64,000 nucleotides of DNA from Mytilus galloprovincialis (taxonomy: Eukaryota > Mollusca > Bivalvia > Mytilida > Mytilidae), in contig NC_134839.1 of NCBI RefSeq assembly GCF_965363235.1, positions 61,905,560 through 61,969,559 of the forward strand. The letters are read 5' to 3'. Shown here piece after piece: positions 12,811 through 24,589 of this stretch. The notes beneath the pieces are model-generated. The model saw only the letters and a list, made by a program, of their open reading frames with translations. It had not been told where the DNA came from and ran no database searches. The position numbers and the translations under genes were made by a program. Each line of letters opens with the position of its first letter. Position 1 is the first letter of the stretch.

Positions 12811-13785
12811 AAGCAAAATGACAATGATAGATGAATTAACAAAGGACTACTATCAATTACTGACACGCTAGCTCCAAACCGTAGTTAAACTAATTGAAAG
12901 ATTATGTTTTCATCAGATGAAAAGCGTAAATTCAAAACTTATTAGATAAATGAAGTGCCAAAAAAAAAGCCAAAGTCGGCTAGGATTCAGAGCTTTCTAT
13001 GAGAAAGGTGTATTCCTTAAATTTAAACATTTTCAAATTTTGTAACAGCAAATTTTAATAAGAAGTATTCGTCTTTTCATGCCAGTAACAATGGACTGGA
13101 TATGTGGGATGGATATATCCTCGGTGTACTATTTCTTTTATAATATAGAGTTAGTGTTGGATAGAATAGCTACACCAGACAGTATTTTAATATCAATGAA
13201 AAGTCTGATACAAGTTGAAATTATCTATATATTTTCAATTATCTTGAATATCCGATCAATCACTTACAAGTGTCGACAGAAATACAAGTTCACTGACTAA
13301 AAACAAACGTCAATCCATTGATATGTTCCCTCGACCATTCCATCTACACCAGCACTCGGCATCTGATGCCCCGTGTATTGGAGGTGGCGGTATTTATATT
13401 CCATTCCTTTGCAAATGTCTTCCATTTATTTAATTTTGGTTTATTTCATAATTATTCTGAACAGCTGTATTATGGTATTCTGAATAAATGATCTCAATCG
13501 CAAATCTTGAGAAAGATGCTGTCTCGGATGCTGTGCAAATGAATTCGTACTCGTTCAGCATTGTCCTCTCACTTCAAAAGTTCGAAAGAAAAATTGTGTA
13601 CAAAATTCAGATATAACACTTACATAATTTCAAAAAGTATTTTTGAAAAGCATGATAGAATTTTTTTGGAAAAACTTATCTTTTTTGCTTTGTTGCTTAC
13701 ATTTGGTATACGCGCTAGTTTGTCTCTTATCGTTTCACTTAAAGTTGACTTTAAAACAATTTTCAGGTTTGTAAAAGAACAAAAA

Positions 13786-15977
13786 ATGGAATCAGTTAGA
13801 AAGAAACTTCAGGCTTTCAATACAAAAATGGAAATAAAGCCGAGTTTTATACGCCTAAACCTGAACATTATGAATGCACTTGATATGCATGTTATTCAAG
13901 ACGCAAAGCAAAATATAGAAAAGCTTTTAATAAAAGAACATCCTATTGTCGAAAACGTACAGAAGAACATTATTGCCATACTTAAGACAAAAATACCGAG
14001 AGAACGACGAGAAGCCAGATTTGATCTCGAAGAAATAAGAAAGAATTCCCCAGACAATCTAAACGTACTAGCCGATTTGGAGGATATTTATACAGAGCTA
14101 GATCGAAGTAAGGATGCTAAGGCCTGTAAACATGAATATCAAGAAATTTTATCAGGTGCCTCCAAGAATGACTTGCGTTGCAAGCAAATATGTTTGCTTG
14201 AACAAGGGTATGCAATTATGATAGAGCGAACACTGATCAACCAAAGTACAGTAGAATTAAGAATATCAGATTTACACAAAATTCTAAGCACAGAACTTGG
14301 AAGAAGTGTGGGAAAGAGAAAAGATTGTTTAGAGAGAGGACTTCACCACCAAATCCAGGTATTGCGCAATGTCCGAAATGCAAATGAAGACGAAACCGAG
14401 GACGGACATCTAGTACGAAAAGGATCTAGTCTTCAAAAATTTAAACTAGCTGAGACATTAGACGCATCTTTACCAAACTTAATATGGAATTACTACTATG
14501 CTAAATCATTAAATCAGTATTATGATTCCTTGGAAAGTATTCTTAAATGTAAATTTTAAAGGTCGTGTAAACGATACAATGAATCAATCGAACAGATATA
14601 CAGGTGCATCAGAACAAGTTGAAAAGTTTAAAGAAGACTTAATAATTGAAAAGAAAAACGTAACTTTAAAAGCAATTGAAAATTTTTGGATGATATCTAA
14701 AATTCAAATAAACAATGATGACATGATAAAAACATTCGTTGCGAGGTCTTATGCTTACATTGGACACATATTGATGAAACGTGGTGATTTGGTATTAGCT
14801 GAACATTTATTTAGCTTAAATTCAAATAAAGACTTTAAACGTTTTACAGATAACCCACTTAAGTCTGTAGAAAAGGCTTATAACATTAAACCAGATGATG
14901 TTACTGTTTTAACAAGATATGGAAGGACTCTGTGGAATAAATCAGTGACTGAATATGACAACCAAGAAAAATTAAGATTACTTCACACAGCAGACGATAT
15001 TCTTGCTTGTGTAATTGATAAGGAAGACACTGGAAATTGGTTTGCATTATCAACTAGAATGCTTGTAAGGAAGCAAATGTCAGACATTCTAGAGAGAACA
15101 AATTTAGAATTAGCTGAGCAATATCTGCTGAAGGCAAAACATGACGGTGAAAAAATTTTCAAATCGGAAAATACACAAAGAGATATAATCATCCTCGCAG
15201 AAATTTGTCAGAAACTTGCAAAGTTTCCGAAAACTAATGAGTACGGACGAACTTATGTACATACACACAGTTATTTACATCAAGCCTTAGATTATCTTTT
15301 CTACGCCTCATATCTAAATGATCGTCATGATTTTCACTTCGCTAATAGAAAAGCATCATGTCTGTTTGACCTTGGTGAATATGCTCATGCAATTGAATGG
15401 CAAAGTAAAACCTGGCTACTATCATCAGATTCAACCCAAAAGCCATTTAACTTACTTTGCAGATACATGGTGACAATGTTCGAAGATGATTTGCAAATAC
15501 CCTTTGATCAGCTTGTAAAAGAATTTTTGTACGCTCTTATATATGGCAAAACAAAATACCAGAATATAACATGGAGCATCGAAAACCTGTATAAGAAAAA
15601 CCAGAAAGGACTTCTGAAACTGCTTACAGCAATTATCGCTCACGCGAAAACTACGCTACGAAAGACAGAAAAGGACATTCTTACCGAATGCATTCAAATT
15701 TTGACAAATTTTGCAGATACCTATTATTCAGAAGAGTATTCAACATTAAAAACTATTTTGAAAGATTTAATACCACGACAAGAAAATGAGTATGTTCTCT
15801 CAGAAATATTTCATCAAACATCTTTGAAACCTCTAGCTGCAGGTAAAAAGGCTTGCTCAAGGAATTTTGAGTATGATTTTTTCATATCTCACAGTCATAA
15901 AGACAAAGACTGGGTAACAAACATTTTACTTCGATATCTGGAGAGTCAGTTTGATGAACAAGACGTGGCATTTAAAG
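13786..15977 (+). CDS. Gene B, TPR exon of TPR-TIR protein (one frameshift)
   Basis: The start ATG at 13786 (MESVRKK) lies 19 bp after a TTTTCAG acceptor, as in gene E. The first frame runs to TAA 14557-14559 (~257 codons). The second frame is open from 14522 to the donor at 15977/15978. The break falls between conserved DSLES and KNVTLKAIENFW, in a linker whose length varies among paralogues. Around the linker the protein matches D and E at most positions. TPR-like helices include AYNIKPDDVTVLTRYGRTLW and ASCLFDLGEYAHAIEW. The exon ends with TIR box 1 (YDFFISHSHKDKDWV) and a phase-1 AAAG|GTAGTT donor. The shift could be a true lesion, an unrecognised splice, or a sequence error. If real, only an N-terminal ~257-aa fragment would be made from this start. 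Confidence 0.75.
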
Positions 15978-16291
15978 GTAGTTTATGATAAACTTAAAAC
16001 TCAATTACCAACTGATTTTTCTATTTCAGAAGTATTTTTTATCAAGGTACACCTGAAAAATAATATGAAATGATCTATAATCCTTTGCCATTTAAAACAT
16101 TGCAATATTTCAGGTTTCTCCTGTGTAACTGACTGAACAGATATGTGACTAAATGAACTTTTATACGAATACCTCAAGTATGCGTTAAATTTTTGATTTG
16201 TATAAGGAATGAATATAAAAGATACAAAGCTGGTTAGAAAATGAAACGTAATACATGAAAACTGATTTACGTAAAACTCAGATTTAGTGAG

Positions 16292-16463
16292 TTATAATTA
16301 AGAATTGAATGCTTCTTTTTGTAACTTCATTGGAGTGTAAAAGCGTTGACCGAAGTACATTTTGTATGAAACACGGAAGCGCTTCATTCTCAAAATGAGC
16401 GCACGGTCAACGCTTTTACAACCCTATGAAGTTACAAAAAGAAACATTCAATACTTATAATTA
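16292..16463. repeat. Fold-back hairpin in gene B TIR intron
   Basis: The left arm 16292-16352 and right arm 16404-16463 are near-perfect inverse copies (GTAAAAGCGTTGACCG against CGGTCAACGCTTTTAC). A smaller inverted pair lies in the centre (GAAGCGCTTCATT/AATGAGCGC). It sits ~315 bp inside the intron and is absent from this position in D. Confidence 0.75.
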
Positions 16464-16997
16464 CATTTTTTAGCTAGGATCATGAAAACATGAATTTTAT
16501 CATCTTTTTTATTTTTTTCACCTGTGCACTTTATTGTGGGAGCTCGTGTTATCATGAATGATAAGTTTTATTGTGTAATGTAATTGCTTAAGGAATAACA
16601 CGTGATGTGCAGTTAGCCAATCAGAATAACGTATTATAATGAAACATACATCTAATGTAATTATTGTAAATTGATATAAGGTATTACTTAATAACAATTC
16701 AGAAATGAAGAAGAATGTAACAGATAATCGAAAACAATTTAAGTTCATAAAAAAGCAAGCTCGTCTCGGGATATCTGACTGACAAGATTTCGAAATACGG
16801 AATAAAAAAAAATTTTTGACTTATTTTAATAAAACTGATATTTTTCTTTATAACTTATTCGTTGTCAGACCTATTTTCTAAACTTAATCTTCGGAAACAA
16901 AAACCTAATACTGAACAAAGACGACATATATCTGGTGTGAAAGATTCGTTTTGTTTGTACTCACATCTTTTACTAGATGCATTTGTTTACATTGTAG

Positions 16998-17323
16998 GTT
17001 GCATTGCTGACAGAGACTTTATTCCAGGTGATTCTATACTGGATAATATCATAGGTGCTATCAAAAAAAGTTACAAAGTCATTCTTATTCTAACGGATCA
17101 CTTCGTGTCCAGTAATTGGTGTCAATACGAGGCAGACCAAGCCATTATTAAATCGTTGAATCTAGATTCAAATGTCACAAACTGCGTAGTTCCAATTATG
17201 TTAGAAGAGTGTTCAATTCCTGAGAAAATCAACAATCTAAACTTTATTGATATGACAATAAAGAGGGATTTCGTGCAAGAAATGATGAGATTAAAGAAAG
17301 TCTTGTTGCCCGGAGAAAACTGA
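16998..17323 (+). CDS. Gene B, TIR exon
   Basis: It begins after the CATTGTAG acceptor at 16996-16997, joins in phase 1 (K-G-C) and ends at TGA 17321-17323. It supplies TIR box 2 (CIADRDFIPGDS), the core strand (KVILILTDHFV), the SSNWCQYEADQAI helix and the C-terminal helix (DFVQEMMRLKKVLLPGEN). Box 2 RDxxPG is typical of TLR/MyD88-type TIR domains that act through TIR-TIR contacts. A glutamate follows WCQY, at the place where NADase TIRs carry their catalytic Glu, but many non-enzymatic TLRs have the same WCxxE. So adaptor and enzyme roles cannot be separated here. The exon is intact. Confidence 0.9.
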
Positions 17324-17917
17324 AACTTCGCAAACAAATTTCATAACTCGAGAACTTCTAACAATGGAAATGAATTGAATAAACCATGTTTTGTTTTAGA
17401 CAAAGTTAAACAATTGAATATCTTTGGAGCGGTTATTTAGTTGTATTACATATCTAAAATCTGTGTCTAATCTAATTGTGCAGTGAATAAAACTATTTTA
17501 AAGTGTTGAATACGATCAGTTACTCTTTTAACCTCAATGATAAAAACCTATAGCTGAGTAACACAGTGTCAGTGATTCATAATCCCATCCTTCTGTGTAT
17601 CAGAATCGAAAGATTTTGGAAGACAATTCGAATATCTCTTGTTTGATTGAAATGAAACTTTTAAGAGGTATTGGTAAATGGAAGAAACCGATTGGTTTTG
17701 GATAAACAGTTCAAAGGTCAAGGTTTCAGTAATATAAAAGAAAAATGGGGAAAATGGTATCCGAATTTTTACACGAGTTTTTTTGGTTGATTAAAATGAA
17801 ACTTGTAACCGGGTCCTTCATTTGGGCATAACCAATTTTGTTCGTTCCTTGCATTGAAATACAAATAATGAGATGCGAAATTTGATACTTCTTGCAATCC
17901 CCAAGTATATATACATT

Positions 17918-18069
17918 CTACCACTGCATCTAGTGTGATACGATATTTATCCTGTCGAGACACTTAAATTTTCAAATTTAAAACGCTAGGCTCGCCGATC
18001 GTTTAAAATATTTAGAATTTAACTGTCGATAGTGGATAAATATCGTATTACACGAGATTTGGTGGTAGA
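17918..18069. repeat. Palindromic element downstream of gene B
   Basis: Arms TGATACGATATTTATCC (left) and GGATAAATATCGTATTACA (right) with flanking inverted TCTACCAC / GTGGTAGA. The same palindrome is present after gene D at 42747-42899, so it predates the B-D duplication. Confidence 0.72.
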
Positions 18070-18221
18070 ATCTGTTTCTCTGTGATTTTATAACAATATG
18101 TAGGCAAACTTATGAATAACTGAATAATAAGCAAGTTTATTTGTACTTAATAGAGTTTAAGTATTTTCAACTCGACCGTAGTTTATAATTTATTTCTCAG
18201 TTAATGCGCATTTCGGGTAGG

Positions 18222-18225
18222 TATA
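18222..18225. other. Empty target site (TATA) matching the 7.4 kb insertion near gene D
   Basis: The sequence GGGTAGGTATAGAACCAAT is continuous here. In the D duplicate the same sequence is split at TATA by the element at 43337-50742, with TATA present on both sides (43333-43336 and 50743-50746). Confidence 0.85.
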
Positions 18226-18349
18226 GAACCAATACTAGCTTTTTTTTCCTGCGTTAATCTGTATGCAAAGTTACTTACAACTTCTCGTCCAATCAAATTG
18301 CTTGAATTTGTCTTCTAATTTTCATAGTACATACTTTTTCCGTGTACTA

Positions 18350-18460
18350 AGTGTCGGTTAGTGTATAGAAAGGTATATAAATTGAAACTTAGAGCGAGGG
18401 GCTTGCCCCGAGCTCTTAGTTTCATATTATATACCTTTCTATACACTATCCAATTTAGCA
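18350..18460. repeat. Palindromic fold-back element
   Basis: Inverted arms contain AGTGTATAGAAAGGTATATAA and ATATACCTTTCTATACACT. The centre GAGGGGCTTGCCCCGAGC at ~18397-18412 can close with a very short loop. Confidence 0.78.
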
Positions 18461-18683
18461 CATATTTACAACTTGAGTAATCCTGAAATTAGTCTATTGA
18501 CATGATTTGGCTGACTAGATGTAGCTTATTTACGTAGTTTTGTAAATCTACTCACTAATATCATTGTAAAACTGGGATTTCAAAAGGCCCTTGACTTTAG
18601 AATGAAAAGATGGTAGTTGCTGGTGTAAGTATGATTATTGATATTAAGCGGTGTTTTACTATACATGTTTTTATTTACATAGT

Positions 18684-18845
18684 AAATAAACTCATCATAG
18701 ATACCAGGACTAAATTTTGTATATACGCCAGACGCGCGTTTCGTCTACAAAAGACTCATCAGTGACGCTCGAATCCAAAAAAGTTAAAAAGGCCAAATAA
18801 AGTACGAAGTTGAAGAATATTATGGACCAAAATAAATTGACCAAA
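18684..18845 (-). mobile_element. Retrozyme-like repeat copy upstream of extra TIR exon
   Basis: On the minus strand it reads GCCTTTTTAAC, the hammerhead motif, then AGTCCTGGTATCTATGATGAG, the order seen in the gene D copies. Only one hammerhead is present, so it is a single or partial unit. Confidence 0.6.
18725..18768 (-). ncRNA. Hammerhead ribozyme motif, core intact
   Basis: Minus strand CTGATGA, stem II GTCT/AGAC, GAAA, CGC/GCG stem III and GTC triplet are all present, with predicted cleavage between 18731 and 18730. Stem I GCGTCA/TGGCGT is kept. It is among the best-conserved copies in the window. Confidence 0.7.
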
Positions 18846-19144
18846 AGCAGACAATTCTTAAATTGCAGTGGAAGCTTTACATTCTTGAAAAGATTTTTCA
18901 ATTTCACATAAAAACTAAAACTGTATTGAAAATGCTTTTAAATGAGTACAAACAGTTGGATCCCCTTCCCATATCTTTGGTGGATATGAAACTGGTTTCA
19001 GAAATGAAAAAAAGGTACAGCTTATCATGTATATATGTAACTGCATAAGCGCTTGAAATCTCAGCATGACTGAAAACCGACATTAAGAAACTTTACTCTT
19101 ATCAGTGTTCACATTATTTAAATGATGTCATTTTTTATTTACAG

Positions 19145-19470
19145 GTTGCATTGCTGACAGAGATTTCATACCTGGTATTTCTATACTGGATAATATCATT
19201 GGTGCTATAAAAAAAAGTTACAAAGTAATCCTAATTCTAACAGATCACTTTGTATCTAGTAATTGGTGTCAGTACGAGGCAGATCGAGCCGTTATTAAAT
19301 CATTTAATCTAGATTCAGAGGAGAATAATGGAGTTATACCAATTGTGTTAGAAGAATGTTCAATTCCTGAGAAAATCGACCATCTTAACTTCATAGATAT
19401 GACGATAAAAAGGGATTTCGTGCAGGAAATTATGAGATTAAAGAAGGGTGTGTTGCCCGTGGACATATAA
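19145..19470 (+). CDS. Extra, intact TIR exon without its own TPR exon
   Basis: It begins after a TTTACAG acceptor with the same phase-1 join as the other TIR exons and ends at TAA 19468-19470, giving 107 codons. It keeps box 2 (RDFIPG), SNWCQYEADRAV and the C-terminal helix, ending in VDI. No TPR exon lies between gene B's TIR exon (ends 17323) and this one. It and ~150 bp upstream are closest to gene A's TIR exon (4556-4882). It is either an alternative 3' exon spliced to gene B's TPR exon or the relic of a paralogue that lost its first part. The intact frame and acceptor favour use, but do not prove it. Confidence 0.75.
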
Positions 19471-20036
19471 AACTCCTTTACATAAAAGTCTATGACCGAT
19501 TATTCATGATTTGAACTTATTAAAACTGATGAGAAAATGCAATAAAATAATCAATGTTTGTTTGTAAAACTTATTTTTAACCAATGATTGAAAACCTAAC
19601 TTTTAATTAATAAACCGTACAGAATTGAGTCTTTTTTTTATATGTTTAAATTGTAACATATTTCACCAGGTCGGGACATTTTACAGCTAGAACTATACGG
19701 TATGGGTATTGCTCATTGTTGAAGGCCGTACGGAGACCTGTGGTTGTTTTAAACCATTAGTCCATTTACCAATTACCGATTTGATTCTGTTATTACACAC
19801 TTTTTAAACAAATTACTTCCCTTTATCAATCGTGGACTGGTTCCATACCGGACAAACTTGGCTTTTGGCAATGCAAAGCATGATGAATTCAAAGTGATGT
19901 ATCGGCGGTTTGACTAATTTTTCATGAAAAATAATTTCGGATGTCAAAAGTATTTAGCTAAACAACTAATAAATGTAATTATATGATTTGAAAACCATAA
20001 AGATTACTCACATTAGCTCTCCATTGTAAATAATGA

Positions 20037-23000
20037 TAAATGTACTAGTCCAATCGAATTGTGAAACAATTGCTCAGATTGTGGTAAAAACATCAAACTT
20101 TGCAGAGTGTTAGTTGAGGTCATAACTAACATTTTTAGCTATGGACCCAATTCAGAAAATCAAAATGGCGGCTCTAGGCGGCCATTTTGAAATCATGTCC
20201 AAAAAAATAATAAAAATAATTAGAAAAAATATGAAAAATATGTATCTTTACCAATTTTGATTAACTTTCGTATTTCTTATGACAAAAAATATCAACTGAG
20301 TTTTTAGTGGCCATCTTGAATGGTGGCCATTTTGGAAACGTAAATTTCCAATATATCATTATTCGCTATCCTAAATTGTTTTTTGAATTAATACTAAGTT
20401 TTATTTGCATTTACAACTAGTTTTGCTAATCATTTATTTATGACTGTTAATATAGGATATATTCACCTAGTGCTCAATAATCCATGCGTTACATAATGTA
20501 ATCATGGACAACAAATAAATGTATGTAAAGAAATGCGTAAATTTTTTTAATACCAGTTAATAAGCATATAGGGCTTAGTTACATTTTTACCACCAAAAAA
20601 TGTGTATAAACAATATGAGTTATGGCCACTGTATGTTGATAAGGAAAACTGCGTAGCTATTAAAATCACTGAAGCGGGAAAAAAATAGACTGGACAGAAT
20701 TCCGTAACGCGAAGAGAAAACAGGTGAGGATTTACAATGCCAGGCAAATACAAAAAGAGCAAACATAGACATTTGAGCTGGTAATCAATCATTTGTTGTA
20801 AGCATACAACTGTTCCAAGTTGATGAAGGCCATATATATGGCGAAACACAAGGTAAAAGGTATTAATCCTTCAAGGCAAATCTTAAGATCAAAATATATT
20901 TTGTCAGGAAAAACAAAAAAAGTCTAAGATGAGTCACGGATTGAAAAAAAAAACAGAAAAATAACCAGCCACAGTTGTGGTGAATCAACAAGAACAATGA
21001 CTGCAGAGTGTTTTGTTTTTCTTTCTTTTTGATGAGGTGTCTGACGATCATTCATCATGAAGCACCGACAATTATGATCGACAATTGTGTACGTTACTGT
21101 CACTTGAACTACTAACCATTGTTCTTTTAGCCAGACTCAGTGCTGGAGATTAATATTTCAGGAGCAGATAACATGCTAAATGTTTGTTAAAACTGCACGA
21201 CAAGACAATTAGACAGAATTCGAGACACAGAAAGGAAGTGTTATCTGTTATCTGTTATCCATGGAATGGGCCTCGCCAAAATGATAGAAAACAGTGACGG
21301 TTCACAGTCTGGAATTGTTTTAATATTTGAAATTGATGATATCTGTAAATTGTACAGTAAATGATCTTAGTAAATATGAGTTGTCATGAAAAGAATGATT
21401 AATACAACACTTCTAAAAATTGAAAACTAGCTGCCATAGATGATTTGCAAGCACACATGAATGGTTGCGTCGTTCTCCGGATTCTCAACGAATATGTTTG
21501 GGAAGTTCTGAAACAGGCCATGTCTTTTAGTCGTGATGGCGAAGGCCTCTTCATAGTCAAAGTAACTAGAATAGTTTGAAGAGTTAGGCTTGCTACTATA
21601 TATATAAAAAAAAAATACAGGGACATTCAATGTAGGCTTTCAAAATGAATCAGTTCCACAATCTTTGAGACATCTTACTCTCTATCTGAGGACTGATAAG
21701 TTGCAGTTGTATCCTTTTGACTATGAGTTGCACAATTGAACTATTATAGCTAAGAAATGGTATGTTTGTCTGCCACTCAATGATATAACTGAACTGTGTC
21801 GCGATGTTTAGCCATCATGTATCATTCTTACTGAGGAAATTTATGTCTGTTGAACTGATTCGTGTCAACAGCGTTTACTGAGTGTCCCTGTAAAGTTATT
21901 TTTAGTATCAAAGCATATATATTTTGCCTGCTATGGCTATGATGATGCCTTTATTTTTATCCTTTTATTATGAGGTTTGTTTTAGAGCGTCACGTATACC
22001 TTTGTTGAAAATCAAGAGAACTAATTTATATTGCTTGTATGCTTGCTAAGGCAGCTACATTCCAATTTTGTTAACAACGTTGTATCAGTTCTTCCTTCCA
22101 TGATAATTCCAAGTTGTTCCAGACGTTAACTGTACAATTTAGCTTGATCTGCAAGCTTGGAAATTAGTAATATACCTCTTCCAGACTGTGTGCCATCGAT
22201 GTATTTTATTATTTTGGAAAGCAGAGCTCCAAGGATAAAAGATTCCTAGCTTTCTTTCTGTGTCTTGTACTCTCTGATTTGCTATGTTGTCAAGTTTTGT
22301 CAATCATCAAGCAGGACATTAGTGAGTTGACATCTTCAGCTCTTACTTTGGCTAGGGGAATATGTCGCGTAGTACAGGTGCACAGTCATGCCCTTTTTTT
22401 GTCGATTTGAAAATGTCGATGTATCATGGAGATCTTCAGATACATCACCACAGAAAAAAATACATTGCTGTCATTGATTTTGTTGATCCAGTATCACTTT
22501 AAAGTGTCTGGTTCCTTATTGTTCTCTTTCAATTGGCAACTTATCTAGTATGTTTTCCCTTTTACTGATGAAATATTTTGGGATCTGAACATTTGTTTGA
22601 CTTGATTTGTGCCATTATGCCTTGTGATTCTGGAGTGCTTCTGCAGTTCCATAGCCCTCATTCAACTGTTTCGAATTGAGCGAAAGAAAAAGCATTCAAA
22701 ACCCATCATCTTCATATGTTTGCATCAAAAGAGTGATTGCAAGCTCAAATGTCTATGTCTGTTCCATTTGTATCTGCTTGGCATTGCTAACCCTCACATG
22801 TCCTTTCTTTCCGTTTTACACATTCCTTTCTAGTCTAATCGCCCATAATGTTCTTCTGATATCTGGCCCCAGGGTTTTCGAAATCTACAATTTTGATCTT
22901 TTCCAACAAAAACTTTCGGTCATAAATTATATCATATATACGTAATTTCTGTTTTAAAAAGTTACTTAGGCAAACATGTAAGTAACACTGAAAAATTCTG

Positions 23001-24235
23001 ATACTGATATCTTTATTTTGTAAATATGTGCATGCCTAATCTGACTTCTTTGTGATTATCAAAAATAGATTAGTAAAAAATATATGAATGCAAACGGTGA
23101 ATTAATACGATTAGCGAATAATGATATATTAAAAAATCATGTTTACAAAATGGCCATCATTCAAGATGGCTACCCAAAAAAAAATCAATACATATGAGTT
23201 CTCAGATGACAGGCCTTGTCATCTGTGATGAATATACCATATGACTATATAACAACTTCCTGCAATAAGCGCTCAACTTATACATGTTATAAGTCAAAGT
23301 GAACACGGTTACTAAGGAAATGCAAATGTGTAAAGGCAGTATTAAGTAGTATTACGATATGTAAATGTTGATGACAATGTGATCGAATTTGATCGACAGA
23401 GTGTGGTTTGGCAAAACATGTACATTTCATTTATTGTAAGATATTTCTAACGTCAATTAAAAACATTTGAGTAATTGATGTTCTTTTAACATTACTTGCA
23501 TGATATGAAATTCATTATGTCTGCAATTAAGGTTTTTGAAAGTTGTCTCAAATGAACAATATCAACAAAACGAATTATCCTGTAATCAGACAATTATTAT
23601 AAACAACAGGATTACACATATTTTATTGCTTTATTTGTACTTGTAAAATAAAATTCTCCTGTTATTCTATGTTGAACAAGCGGTGGAACGAATATTGCTT
23701 TTATGATCGTCTTCGTAGTCCGCGTTTTAATGCTGTTAAACCCGATACGAAAGAGAAGACTAACTCGGGGAGGGGGGTATGCTCACTTTTTTCCTGTTTA
23801 TATAGCTTAAACAAAAACATTTGTATATCTTCGACAATGAATTATTTTATTTTTATCGAAAAATGACTAAATTTTTTCGCTTAAAAAATCAAGATTTTTC
23901 AGATGGCCACCATTCAATATGGGTAATGTTTCCAAAACTTTTGTTCAACAAGACAATTGAAATCAGCACTGTTGTTCTATTTACCAGGTTTCATGTCAAT
24001 ATCTTCTCTAATATCATTTTCATGATTTTTTTTTTTATTAATCTACAGAGATCAAACGGCCGCCATTTTAAAATGGCCGCCTCGTCCACAAATTTCGACT
24101 TTCAGAGAGGGTTCATAGCTTAAAATGTTGTCCATAACATATACTACTACTATGCAAAATTTCATGCTTTCACCACAATCTGAGCAATTTTGTCAAAAAT
24201 CTGCACAAATCGACTGGACTATACCTCATAAGGGA
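20037..24235. mobile_element. Old element remnant with long inverted arms
   Basis: Sequence 20037-20430 recurs inverted at ~23880-24235 (shared GCTCAGATTGTGGT and its inverse) and in part at 23100-23180 (shared GCGAATAATGATATATT, ATTCAAGATGG). A second inverted pair is ~20700-20790 against ~22690-22800 (shared ACATAGACATTTGAGCT). Short decayed open stretches occur on the minus strand (for example 21427-21630), with no domain I recognise. It may be a decayed DNA transposon or an inverted duplication. Confidence 0.5.
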
Positions 24236-24284
24236 GACAACTAAAAAAAGGATCTCTCATTACAGTGTCAATAACGGGAATTGG

Positions 24285-24430
24285 CAAATAGCATATAACA
24301 CATAATAACAAATTTTGCCCAACGAAAGAACTGAGATCAAACGAACTTCACGTTGATTAAATAAAAATAGAAATAATGTAAGGAAAAGGATAAATCATGT
24401 AAGGATTAGAGAAATATATATATTTGTAGT
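24285..24430. repeat. Dispersed repeat shared with 43060-43190
   Basis: It shares GATCAAACGAAC, CACGTTGA and ATTAGAGAAATATATATAT in the same order with the segment downstream of gene D. No coding capacity was recognised. Confidence 0.5.
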
Positions 24431-24589
24431 AAACTGGACATTAACTTTGATAATTTTATGAAACAATCTAAATATACTAGTGTGTTTGACTCTTTTCCAT
24501 CGACAATTTAATTAAGGGTAACAATAATGTTGAAACTTTTGTCGAATACGCCCTAAATTAATGGTAATAACATCTAAATGTCTGATTGT

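Larger units (their letters stand above)
7763..13766 (+). other. Probable intron 1 of gene B, repeat-filled
   Basis: It spans from the putative donor to the TTTTCAG acceptor at 13765-13766. No coding sequence was recognised. The first ~900 bp are similar to the same position in gene D (36236-36620), so the intron was duplicated with the gene. It carries a CA microsatellite (~8238-8254), dispersed repeats at ~9170-9420 and ~11150-11300, a palindrome at 11608-11727 and a minus-strand repeat at 12480-12810. Confidence 0.45.

Noticed and set aside
13561-13785. N-terminal extension of gene B upstream of ATG 13786
   Set aside because: The extension would begin at TTG, is not conserved in E or C, and runs across the conserved TTTTCAG splice acceptor at 13766.
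14540-14562. A tiny intron restoring gene B's frame (GTAAATTTTAAAG)
   Set aside because: About 13-17 bp is far too short for spliceosomal removal, and paralogues have no intron here.
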